Assembly (NCBI RefSeq): GCF_000212735.1
Contig: NC_015510.1
Location: forward strand, 2,878,315 to 2,942,314
Reading direction: 5' to 3'
Source of the DNA: Haliscomenobacter hydrossis DSM 1100
GTDB taxonomy: Bacteria > Bacteroidota > Bacteroidia > Chitinophagales > Saprospiraceae
Length of the DNA stretch: 64,000 nucleotides
A program made the translations under genes and the position numbers. The notes under the pieces are model-generated. The model did not search any database, was not told where the DNA came from, and saw only the letters and a program-made list of their open reading frames with translations. Positions 8,824-15,880 of this stretch are shown one piece after another (positions within the stretch are counted from its first letter, which is position 1; the number at the start of each line of letters is the position of its first letter).

Positions 8824-9372
8824 ATGTTAAAGTCGATTTGCACCATCGCTCTTCTATATACGCTACTGTTGAGCGGCATTTTTTCTTGTGAATTTGGAAG
8901 TAAAAAACCTGACATTGATGCCGAAACTGAAAAGTTACAACGGGAAGTAGACAGCCTGCGTCAGGTAAAAGAAGCCCTGCAAGACGAGCTCCACACCGTC
9001 AAAGGGGATGAAGAGTCCGGTGTTGAAACGCCGAGAACGCCCAGCAATACCGCCGATTCAGAAGGAATTCCTCTCAAAGTAGTTTCCGCCAAAAAACAAT
9101 TCGACGCCAATTTTAACCCCATCCTCCGGATCACCCTGCGCAACACTGCGCCCAAAAGTGTGGTCTCAGCCAACCTGGCGATAGATTTCAGCTTCAACAG
9201 CAGTGAAATCTCGCCCAATTGCCATTTTGAAAAAACACTACCTTTAAAAATGCCCGCCGAAACAACATACACGGTCAATATGCCCATTCCCGCTGGCTAC
9301 GACAAAACCTGCGCAGACAAAGCCTGGGTGGTGGTGAAATCAGTGGTGTACAGCGATGGCACTAAGGAATAA
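8824..9372 (+). CDS. Hypothetical lipoprotein with coiled coil
   Basis: 182 residues. A lipoprotein signal peptide ends in LLSGIFSC, with the lipidated Cys at about residue 22. A short acidic coiled coil follows (about 32-62, TEKLQREVDSLRQVKEALQD), then a beta-rich domain of about 100 residues (LKVVSAKKQFDANFNPILRI) that resembles FxLYD/DUF-type extracytoplasmic beta sandwiches. Two Cys residues near the end may form a disulfide. No catalytic motif is seen. The next gene starts 11 bp after the stop, so the two are probably co-transcribed. Confidence 0.75.
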   Translation: MLKSICTIALLYTLLLSGIFSCEFGSKKPDIDAETEKLQREVDSLRQVKEALQDELHTVKGDEESGVETPRTPSNTADSEGIPLKVVSAKKQFDANFNPILRITLRNTAPKSVVSANLAIDFSFNSSEISPNCHFEKTLPLKMPAETTYTVNMPIPAGYDKTCADKAWVVVKSVVYSDGTKE

Positions 9373-9383
9373 AATCACAGCAA

Positions 9384-9866
9384 ATGGAAACAACAACACA
9401 AACATTTAATCAATACCTGACCGCCCTGCGCATTTTGCACGGTGCCATGGTGATGGGTCTGCTCATGTTTATGGTCATCATCCATTTTGTGCTTCAACCG
9501 GAGCAGGAGGATGATTCCACATTATTTGTCAACCTCATGGTTGGTTTTATGGTCATCTGCATTGCGCTAAGCTACTGGTTGTATGGCCAGCGCGTGGCCG
9601 CAGTAAAAACAGAGCCCAACCTGAGCGCAAAACTCGCGGGCTATCGCTCAGCCAGCATCGTCAAGTTCGCCTTGCTGGAAGGCCCGAGTTTGGCGGCCCT
9701 GGTTTTTTATTTGGTTTCCGGGAATATTGCCCTGTTGGGCATCGGAGCCCTGGGGGCCGTGGTGCTCGCCATCAATCACCCTACGTCCGTAAAAATCAAA
9801 ACCGATCTGGATTTGAGCCCGGCAGATACGGCGAGGGTGGACAATCCGAATGAGATCGTGATGTAG
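9384..9866 (+). CDS. Hypothetical four-helix membrane protein
   Basis: 160 residues with hydrophobic segments at about 20-38, 48-66, 92-112 and 116-134, and a polar C-terminal tail of about 25 residues. The pattern RILHGAMVMGLLMFMVIIHF ... ALLEGPSLAALVFYLVSGN is common in small uncharacterised Bacteroidota inner-membrane proteins. Function unknown. It is separated from the lipoprotein gene by 11 bp and shares its orientation, so it is probably the second gene of a two-gene transcript. The group II intron begins 63 bp after its stop. Confidence 0.75.
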   Translation: METTTQTFNQYLTALRILHGAMVMGLLMFMVIIHFVLQPEQEDDSTLFVNLMVGFMVICIALSYWLYGQRVAAVKTEPNLSAKLAGYRSASIVKFALLEGPSLAALVFYLVSGNIALLGIGALGAVVLAINHPTSVKIKTDLDLSPADTARVDNPNEIVM

Positions 9867-9939
9867 TCAATTTTGTGTTCACCAGGGATTATTGCACCAC
9901 AGATTTTTTCACCACGGATTATTGCACCAGTAGAGTAGA

Positions 9940-10007
9940 GAGAAGCGGCGCTGCCGCTTCTCCCCCTCGTCAATCCGTACGTGCGGTTTTCCCGCATACG
10001 GCTTTCC
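9940..10007 (-). ncRNA. Group II intron domains V and VI
   Basis: On the minus strand AGCCGTATGCGG, GAAA-like loop and CCGCACGTACGG form the 34-nt domain V hairpin, which holds the catalytic triad region of the ribozyme. A 10-bp GC-rich stem (gagaagcggc / gccgcttctc) forms domain VI, and CTCTACTCTAC follows to the 3' splice site. Confidence 0.85.
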
Positions 10008-10028
10008 TATGAACTTCTTCATGAGCTT

Positions 10029-11445
10029 TCACAGGCGAACTCCTCCGGAAGTGTATTTCGTCGGGTCGATTAGTCCATACTTTTCGACTAATGCCTCAAA
10101 GGCTCTTTGTCCATAAAGCCTACACTTCCGTTGACTCTTGCGGTTATAGTAACGGTTCAGTCGCTCTTGCAGGTAGTGCCGTAACCGTCTTTTGCTCACC
10201 GCTGGATAGCTCACCCCTTTGATGTCAAAGTAGTTCAACCATCCCCGTAATAGCTTATTCAGGTCTTCGCTCACTTGTTCTCCCTTGTAGTGACCATGTG
10301 CTTCAAGATATGTATCAATCTTGTCTCGGATCTTTTGCTCCGATTTCTGACTTGGAATGATGTTCCAGTAGCGTTTGTTACGATCCCATAAATCCTTGTC
10401 GTAGCGGATGGTGAACCCTAAAAAGTCAAAGCTCTCCGCTTTTGCTTCAACCGTCCGGGTTTTCTGCTCATTCAAGCTTAATCCCATTCGACTTAGCAAG
10501 CTTTTGAGCTGCTCCTTCACTTGTTCTCCGATCTGTTTGCCCATTAACACAAAATCATCTGCATACCGTACTATCTTCACTCCACCTTGGTAAAACAAAC
10601 TCTTCGGATTGTTCACGATCCGATCTAATAGGTTCAGGTATATATTGGCCAGTAAGGGCGAGATCACGCCCCCTTGTGGTGTCCCTACTTTGTTCTTCTT
10701 GCCCCCTTTAAACTGTCCGTCCTCGTATATCGGCGCTTTCAACCATTGACCGATTAAGTCCAATATCCGTCCGTCACTGATCCGCTCTTTTAGCCCAATC
10801 AGCAGTTTATCGTGTGGTATCGTATCAAAGTATTTACTCAAGTCCGCATCCAATACTTCACTCTTCCCTTCCTGTAGATAACCCTTGATCGCTCCTAGTG
10901 CATCCCCAGAACTGCGTTCTGGGCGGAACCCATAGGAACTTTCCTCAAAGTCCGCTTCAAAGATCGGTTCTATTAGTAGTTTACATGCTGTCTGTACTAT
11001 CCGGTCTCTAACCGTCGGTATCCCCAATGGACGTTCTCCTCCGTTCGCTTTCGGGATCATTACCCGTTTTACTGCTTGCGTCCGGTAGCGCTTCGTCCTT
11101 AGTTCCTCCCCTAGTTCCTCCAAATAGTTCTCTACGCCGCCTTGCTCAATATCATTTATGCTGATCCCGTCTATGCCGGGGGAGGCCTTGGTTCGCTTTT
11201 ACTGCCTTCCATGCAACGCTCAACATATGTTTTTGAAACACCTTGTCGTATAACACGTAAAACTTATACCCCTTGTCCTGCTTGGCTTTTTGGTATAGCT
11301 TGCATTGTAACGAAAATACCCTTTCCGCATCGCTCAACTCCCATTTCTTCTTCCCGAATAGTGGCAGTTGTCCCTCCGCTCCGTCTTTCTGTTGATACTT
11401 ATTTCTCAATTTTGACTGGTCTTCCATTTTGCAAGTTTTATTCAT
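10029..11445 (-). pseudogene. ltrA: Group II intron reverse transcriptase/maturase, frameshifted
   Basis: The N-terminal part starts at the ATG at 11445 (MNKTCKMEDQSKLRNKY) and runs out of frame at the five-G run 11178-11182. The rest continues in another frame to the TGA at 10029-10031. Removing one base from the run restores [14 protein letters not shown], the RT0/RT1 region. RT motifs are intact: [60 protein letters not shown] and the catalytic YADD in [12 protein letters not shown]. The thumb/maturase domain X follows ([12 protein letters not shown]). There is no HNH endonuclease. The product assists splicing and retrohoming. The shift may be a real inactivating mutation or a homopolymer sequencing error. 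Confidence 0.85.
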
Positions 11446-11855
11446 AGCAATGCCCCTTCGCTCCTCCCGCTTTTACCTTTTCGGGGATCAGCACTACTAT
11501 GGGCATCTCCGACTCCCTCGACTAGGTTAGACTGCCTATCGTTAGGGTCTCCCACGTTCATGCGGCACCTTTGAGAAACACGCAACATTATCTTACCCCG
11601 GGTAGTCCCCATTGTGCCCTTTGCCGATGCTTCCAATGGAGTTGCAGGTTTCATCCAATCTGGCAGACTGACCACTACCAATAGTGTAACGAGGCCTAAC
11701 TAATGCAGCTTATCTCTCCCGTTAGTGCGAGCTCTTGGCCCTTCGTTTCCTCCAGTCCAATCACACCTCCTTCAAGCTGATCGGCATCTTGGCTCGTGTG
11801 GTTCTTGCATCCACATAGGTTTTATTTTATATTTACCGCACGCCTCGTGGCGCAC

Positions 11856-12075
11856 CAGATTCACACAGATTCACACAGATTTTTTTGAGTTGAAGGATAA
11901 GCGAAGTGGTAAAACCAATCATTTACAAAATCTGTGTGCATCTATAATAGGCTTGAGGCGAGTTGATTATCAAGCAATTGATAATCAACTCACCTCAAGT
12001 CTAATGAAAATAATCTGTGTACATCTGTGCGAATCTGTGGTGAACACAAAAAAATCAGTGTGCATCTGTGGTGAA
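11856..12075. repeat. Dispersed cacagatt/aatctgtg repeat with nested hairpin
   Basis: Copies of attcacacagatt (11857-11881) face inverted copies (aatctgtg...ctgtggtgaac, 12009-12074). Between them lies a 22-bp stem with one mismatch (cttgaggcgagttgattatcaa at 11952-11973, partner at 11978-11999, 4-nt loop). This is the downstream half of the site into which the group II intron inserted. The repeat also supplies the last codons of pxpC. Confidence 0.8.
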
Positions 12076-13026
12076 CAAACACCCCACCTTCAATCTCCGT
12101 AAAAATCGTCCCTGCTCCGCGTACAACCTTACCGCTTCTTTCAAATCCACCGCCTGCAAATAAAAACTCCGCCCTGGCCCCAACTGCGCCAATCGTGCCC
12201 AATCCGCCTGAATCACTTGCCCGAGCAGCGGATAGCCTCCCGTGGTCTGATGATCGGCCATCAATACAATTGGCTGGCCAGCGGGCGGCAGCTGGATACT
12301 TCCCCGCGTAAGCCCCGCCGACAACAAAGATTCGTTTGACGAAAGTTTCAAACCTGCTCCTGCCAAACGGTAACCCATGCGGTCGCTAGCGTTGCTGATG
12401 AGCCAGGCCTGGGTATGCAAGCGCTGTCTGCTCTCGGGTAACAATTGGGGATAATGCTGGCCGGGTACAAAACGAATGGGCGTTTTTTGATCATAAAAAC
12501 TGCTCAACAAGGTGTGGTATTTGGCGATTTTAAGCCCCCTCCCGATTCGTTCAGGCCATGATTTGGCCAATGGCAATCTATCGCCCTTCAACAAGGCCCG
12601 TCCCTGCCAGCCGCCCCATTGTGCCTTCAGGTTGGTGCTGGAACTGTTGAGCCAAGGGAGGATGTCTAAGCCACCGCAGATACTCAGGTAAGCGTACTGC
12701 CCCTCCTGTTTGTGCCGAAAATGCAGTTCCATGCCCGCATCTACCCAAATCGGGGTGAGCAGGGGCAGGTTTTGCCCCTCAATTTGCGCGCCAAAATCCG
12801 CCCCACTCAAGGCAATCAAGGCGGGTTCCAAAAACAACAAGGCTGGCGCAGGGAAACACATTTCCAAAGCGGCCGTACCTCCAGGATTGCCCACTAAAAA
12901 GTTACCCACCTGCAGGGCCAGGGGATCCATGGCGCCCGAACGGTTGATGCCAAAATGCGCATAACCGCTGCGCCCCAGGTCTTGTACCGTCGTTTGTAGC
13001 CCTTTGTTAAGTACCAGTATGCTCAT
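12055..13026 (-). CDS. pxpC: 5-oxoprolinase subunit C (biotin-dependent carboxyltransferase fold)
   Basis: 323 residues from the ATG at 13026 (MSILVLNKGLQTTVQDLGR). The longer in-frame extension overlaps pxpB and is not family-like. Signatures: TTVQDLGRSGYAHFGINRSG, GAMDPLALQVGN, IALSGADFGA, YLSICGGLD, and ASDRMGYRLAG near the C-terminus. PxpC with PxpB and PxpA hydrolyses 5-oxoproline to glutamate with ATP. The start overlaps the end of pxpB by 20 bp, a sign of translational coupling. No pxpA is in the window. The last six residues (about FTTDAH) and the stop are encoded by the dispersed ctgtggtgaac repeat, so the native C-terminus may have been replaced. Confidence 0.9.
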   Translation of the reverse strand: MSILVLNKGLQTTVQDLGRSGYAHFGINRSGAMDPLALQVGNFLVGNPGGTAALEMCFPAPALLFLEPALIALSGADFGAQIEGQNLPLLTPIWVDAGMELHFRHKQEGQYAYLSICGGLDILPWLNSSSTNLKAQWGGWQGRALLKGDRLPLAKSWPERIGRGLKIAKYHTLLSSFYDQKTPIRFVPGQHYPQLLPESRQRLHTQAWLISNASDRMGYRLAGAGLKLSSNESLLSAGLTRGSIQLPPAGQPIVLMADHQTTGGYPLLGQVIQADWARLAQLGPGRSFYLQAVDLKEAVRLYAEQGRFLRRLKVGCLFTTDAH

Positions 13027-13723
13027 TTTGCGCAGCAAATTCGGATGAAGAAATGGGGTAAAACTGCACCCAATCGCCCATTTGAAGCCGCACGGGTGGG
13101 TCGTTTGCGGGGGTAAACAAGCGCCAGGGGCAACGCCCGATGATTTGCCAGCCTCCCGGAGAGTCGAGGGGGTAAATCCCGGTTTGCGCCCCGGCAATGC
13201 CTACGCTACCCGCTGGGATGGAGCCACGGGGTGTCGTTTTGCGAGGCGTTGCCAACAGGGCATCCAATGTGCCCAGGTAGGCAAAGCCGGGCAAAAAGCC
13301 AATCATATACACCTGGTAACGGGTTTGGCAGTATTGCTGGATGAAGGCGGCGGGGCTGAGCCCTTTTTGTGCGGCGAGCTCGGCCAGGTCAAGGGCGTGT
13401 GGTGCTTCAAAACAAACCGGGATGTCGAGGTTGCGGGAACTGGACGCCAGGGTTTGGGTAGAATTGGCCGTCAAGACAGGTTCTACCCAGTTTTTGACCA
13501 ACGTATACGGCAGTTCCTGTGGATAATTTTTCAACAAATAATCCAGGTCAAAAAGCACGGCCAAACTGCTGTAAGCGGGCACCAGATCCAGTACCCCTTG
13601 CAAATGCAGCGCTTGCAGCCGTTGCCAACAGGCCTGTAGCTGCTGCGTGATGGCCGGATCAAGCCGATTACCCCAATCGATGAGCAGGCCCTGATCGCCT
13701 AATGGATGGATGTGTGGTGGCAT
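13007..13723 (-). CDS. pxpB: 5-oxoprolinase subunit B (KipI-like)
   Basis: 238 residues from the ATG at 13723 (MPPHIHPLGDQGLLIDWGN). Upstream in-frame codons cross a hairpin repeat and are rejected. The family motifs are present: PLGDQGLLIDWG at the N-terminus, MIGFLPGFAYLG, RKTTPRGSIPAGSVGIAG and QTGIYPLDSPGGWQIIGR. KipI/PxpB forms a complex with PxpC (KipA) that, with PxpA, makes the ATP-dependent 5-oxoprolinase; in Bacillus KipI also inhibits the KinA kinase. The gene precedes and overlaps pxpC. Its leader contains the hairpin at 13795-13852. Confidence 0.9.
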   Translation of the reverse strand: MPPHIHPLGDQGLLIDWGNRLDPAITQQLQACWQRLQALHLQGVLDLVPAYSSLAVLFDLDYLLKNYPQELPYTLVKNWVEPVLTANSTQTLASSSRNLDIPVCFEAPHALDLAELAAQKGLSPAAFIQQYCQTRYQVYMIGFLPGFAYLGTLDALLATPRKTTPRGSIPAGSVGIAGAQTGIYPLDSPGGWQIIGRCPWRLFTPANDPPVRLQMGDWVQFYPISSSEFAAQNEHTGT

Positions 13724-13794
13724 ACAACAAAGGTAAAAGTTTAGCCTCGTCTCTACTGAGGAGTTGTAACTAGGCATTTTAACCGTAGTATTTT

Positions 13795-13852
13795 TACCGC
13801 AGAGTAACGGAGGATACGTGGAGTTTCGCGTATTCTCCGTTACTCTGCGGTA
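13795..13852. repeat. 24-bp-arm inverted repeat (ctccgttactctgcgg family)
   Basis: Arms 13795-13818 and 13829-13852 pair with one mismatch around a 10-bp loop. Core words are ccgcagagtaacgg and ccgttactctgcgg, followed on the right by atgcgtaatgtga. The same arms and outer word occur at 32380-32651, so this is a repeat family. It lies between divergent pxpB and the TonB-domain gene. Confidence 0.85.
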
Positions 13853-13990
13853 AAAGAAATGCGTAATGTGAGTTGTGTACAAAAATAGGTTTTTGCTTAA
13901 AGTTAAATCCCCGACCCACCAAAAAATTGTTTCTGCTCATCTTAAAAGCAGTATTCCACACCAACCATAACATTTCAAAATAAGCACACC

Positions 13991-14821
13991 ATGAGGACAA
14001 TTACTTCTGGGGTAAGTGGCATTGTATTGCTGCTGCTCTTGGCTGCGTCTTGCCTTTTTGCACAAAAGGATATTCCAGATATTTTACCGCCCAAACCAGA
14101 TTCACTTCATTTCCCCGTTTGGCCGGGATGTTACGACCCCAAAATGAGTGTCGAGGAATTGTTCCGCTGTACCCGCGAATGTATGGCGACACAGGTTTAT
14201 TCCAACATTCATTGGCCAGAAGAAAAACTTTCAAATTCTGGGTTCATCAAAGTCAAAGTTCAACTAAATGACGATGGTAGTCTTCCAAATTTCACGATTG
14301 TTGAAAGCCTACATCCTTTACTTGATCAGGCCGTAATGCAATCGATGGCAACCTGGCCTAAATCAAGTTGGCATGCGGGTTACATTAATGGTTATCGGAT
14401 GAATACAAGCTTTGAGGTATGGATAAAGTACAATCCAGATGTGGCTGAAGATAACCTTGTGCTTTTGAAAAATGTAAAGGAAAGCACTTATCATAATTTT
14501 ACCCCTACTTGCATTCTCGTGGTTGAGCATATGCCCTATTTTCCCGGGGGGCAAAGTGCACTGCTTCGGTTTATTGCTGAAAATATGACCTGGCCTGAAT
14601 CGCTCAAAGAATCAAGTGTTGAGGGAATGATGGTCGTCCAATTTGTTGTGGAAAGGGATGGAAGCGTCACCAATTCAAAAGTGATAAAAAGTGTACATCC
14701 CGACTTTGATCAAGTTGGCCTTAACATAGTGAACAAAATGCCCAAATGGATCAACGGCAGGGCAAGAGGGCAGCCAACCCGGGTACAAATGAATTTGCCC
14801 ATCAGGATCAAGCTGGAGTAA
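13991..14821 (+). CDS. Secreted protein with two TonB C-terminal domains
   Basis: 276 residues with a signal peptide (IVLLLLLAASCLFAQ). Two TonB-C-like units follow, one at about 55-150 (SGFIKVKVQLNDDGSLPNF, VMQSMATWPKSSW) and one at about 178-276 (EGMMVVQFVVERDGSVTNS, IVNKMPKWINGRARGQP). The second starts with YFPGGQSALLRFIAENMTWP, the usual Bacteroidota opening. There is no N-terminal TonB anchor helix beyond the signal peptide and no Pro-rich spanning region, so it is unlikely to energise transport itself. Such proteins are of unknown function. The gene is divergent from pxpB. Confidence 0.8.
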   Translation: MRTITSGVSGIVLLLLLAASCLFAQKDIPDILPPKPDSLHFPVWPGCYDPKMSVEELFRCTRECMATQVYSNIHWPEEKLSNSGFIKVKVQLNDDGSLPNFTIVESLHPLLDQAVMQSMATWPKSSWHAGYINGYRMNTSFEVWIKYNPDVAEDNLVLLKNVKESTYHNFTPTCILVVEHMPYFPGGQSALLRFIAENMTWPESLKESSVEGMMVVQFVVERDGSVTNSKVIKSVHPDFDQVGLNIVNKMPKWINGRARGQPTRVQMNLPIRIKLE

Positions 14822-14955
14822 GTGAGCATTACAGGACTCCAGAGAACATTTCATTGCACACAGATGCTACGCAGATTTTCTGCACAGATTTCACACAGAA
14901 TAAGGGTAATTTAGCGGTCGATAATTCGTCTCTTTCCACCCCAAATCCCCTTGCC

Positions 14956-15303
14956 ATGCACATCGAACAACTCCGCACGCTCTGCCTCGCCCTTCCCGGT
15001 ACCAGCGAAGGCATCAAATACGGCGACCAGCTTTGCTTCATGGTAATGGGCAAGGTATTTTGCTCCTCCAATGTCAAAAACCTGGACAAGGCCAATTTCA
15101 AAGTTGACGACGAAATTTTTGAGGAACTGTGCGAACGCGAAGGGATCGTACCTGCACCTTATGGTGGTGCCAAGTTCAAATGGGTACAAGTCACCCATTT
15201 TGATGGCCTCAGCGATGCCGAGTGGCAACATTTCATTCAACAAGCCTACCAACTGGTAAAAGCCAAATTGCCCAAAAAAGTGCAGGCCAGTCTGGAAGGT
15301 TGA
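14956..15303 (+). CDS. MmcQ/YjbR family protein
   Basis: 115 residues from the ATG at 14956 (MHIEQLRTLCLALPGTSEG), where family homology begins. Upstream in-frame codons lie in the cacagatt repeat. Motifs: LCLALPGTSEGIKYGDQLCF, KVDDEIFEELCEREGIVPAP and the end YQLVKAKLPKK. YjbR has a CyaY-like double-wing fold, and DNA binding has been proposed; the physiological role is unknown. Stands alone between the TonB-domain gene and the blaI-like gene. Confidence 0.85.
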   Translation: MHIEQLRTLCLALPGTSEGIKYGDQLCFMVMGKVFCSSNVKNLDKANFKVDDEIFEELCEREGIVPAPYGGAKFKWVQVTHFDGLSDAEWQHFIQQAYQLVKAKLPKKVQASLEG

Positions 15304-15338
15304 ACCAAGCTGCAATTAAATTTTTTCAAAAAAAACGT

Positions 15339-15370
15339 CTAGGAGTTTTTTCGTACGAAATTTTTCCTAG
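15339..15370 (+). promoter_or_regulatory. Imperfect 32-bp palindrome upstream of the BlaI-like gene (candidate operator)
   Basis: Half-sites ctagga...ttcgt (15339-15354) and acgaa...tcctag (15355-15370) match at 12 of 16 positions around a perfect cgtacg centre. The palindrome ends 10 bp before the ATG at 15381. BlaI/MecI repressors bind dyads near their own start, so autoregulation is likely; this is inference from position and symmetry. Confidence 0.5.
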
Positions 15371-15380
15371 ATATTGCAGC

Positions 15381-15782
15381 ATGGAAAAAAACCACCCTCA
15401 AGATAACAAGCGGACCGAGCCGACCAAATCCGAACTGGAGATCCTCCAGGTGCTTTGGCAGTGCGGCCCTTCTACTGTACGCTACGTCAACGAGAAGCTC
15501 AACGAACAGCGCGAGGTCAACTATTCCTCTACCTTGAAACTGATGCAGATCATGATCGACAAAGGATTGCTGCAACGCGACGTCGACGACCGTAGCCATG
15601 TATACCGCCCAGCGGATAACCCTGAAAAAGTACAAAACCAGGTCGTAAAAGGCCTGCGAGACCTGGCCTTTGGAGGCTCTACCTCCAGCCTGGTGATGCG
15701 TGCTTTGGGCAGCGGTTCCGCCACACCCGACGAATTGGAAGAAATCAAACGACTGATTGAAGACATGCAGAAAAAGGGGTAG
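15381..15782 (+). CDS. BlaI/MecI/CopY family transcriptional repressor
   Basis: 133 residues from the ATG at 15381. The winged helix is clear: EPTKSELEILQVLWQCGPST, VRYVNEKLNEQREVNYSSTL, KLMQIMIDKGLLQRD and DDRSHVYRPA. The C-terminal dimerisation helices end EEIKRLIEDMQKKG. Family members repress beta-lactamase or membrane-protease genes and are released by cleavage after signalling from an M56 (BlaR1/MecR1) peptidase. That partner gene follows directly after a 98-bp hairpin-containing gap. The candidate operator just upstream supports autoregulation. Confidence 0.93.
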   Translation: MEKNHPQDNKRTEPTKSELEILQVLWQCGPSTVRYVNEKLNEQREVNYSSTLKLMQIMIDKGLLQRDVDDRSHVYRPADNPEKVQNQVVKGLRDLAFGGSTSSLVMRALGSGSATPDELEEIKRLIEDMQKKG

Positions 15783-15784
15783 AG

Positions 15785-15867
15785 GGTTCGGGAGTTCGAA
15801 GTTCGAAGGTTCGAGGGTTCCACATCCCTCGAACCCCCGAACTTCGAACCCCCGAACCCCCAATCCC
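15785..15867. repeat. Intercistronic inverted repeat made of iterated gttcgaa words
   Basis: Left arm carries gttcgggagttcgaag and gttcgaaggttcgagg; right arm carries ccctcgaacccccgaac, ttcgaacccccgaaccc. Arms pair over about 35 bp. It lies inside the presumed blaI-M56 transcript, so it could attenuate the downstream gene. Confidence 0.75.
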
Positions 15868-15880
15868 TCAAACTTTTCCT

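Larger units (their letters stand above)
9930..11855 (-). mobile_element. Group II intron (1926 bp) inserted in a dispersed intergenic repeat
   Basis: Read on the minus strand it starts GTGCGCC at 11855, has about 410 nt of RNA domains I-III, an intron-encoded reverse transcriptase in domain IV, then a clear domain V (9975-10003) and a hairpin domain VI (9940-9962), and ends CTAC at 9930. Joining the flanks restores a continuous gaatctg|tggtgc, matching the dispersed aatctgtggtg repeat nearby, which supports both boundaries. The short 5' part and the absence of an endonuclease domain in the RT suggest a bacterial class C-like intron, which favours terminator-like hairpin targets. The class call is inference. 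Confidence 0.85.

Noticed and set aside
10029-11123. Reverse transcriptase as retron or diversity-generating retroelement
   Set aside because: A domain V/VI ribozyme lies directly downstream, a GTGCG 5' end upstream, and the thumb is of maturase type; no msr/msd or template/variable repeats.
12055-13197. Longer start for pxpC at 13197
   Set aside because: The extra 57 residues overlap pxpB coding sequence and lack family similarity; the ATG at 13026 begins the conserved domain.
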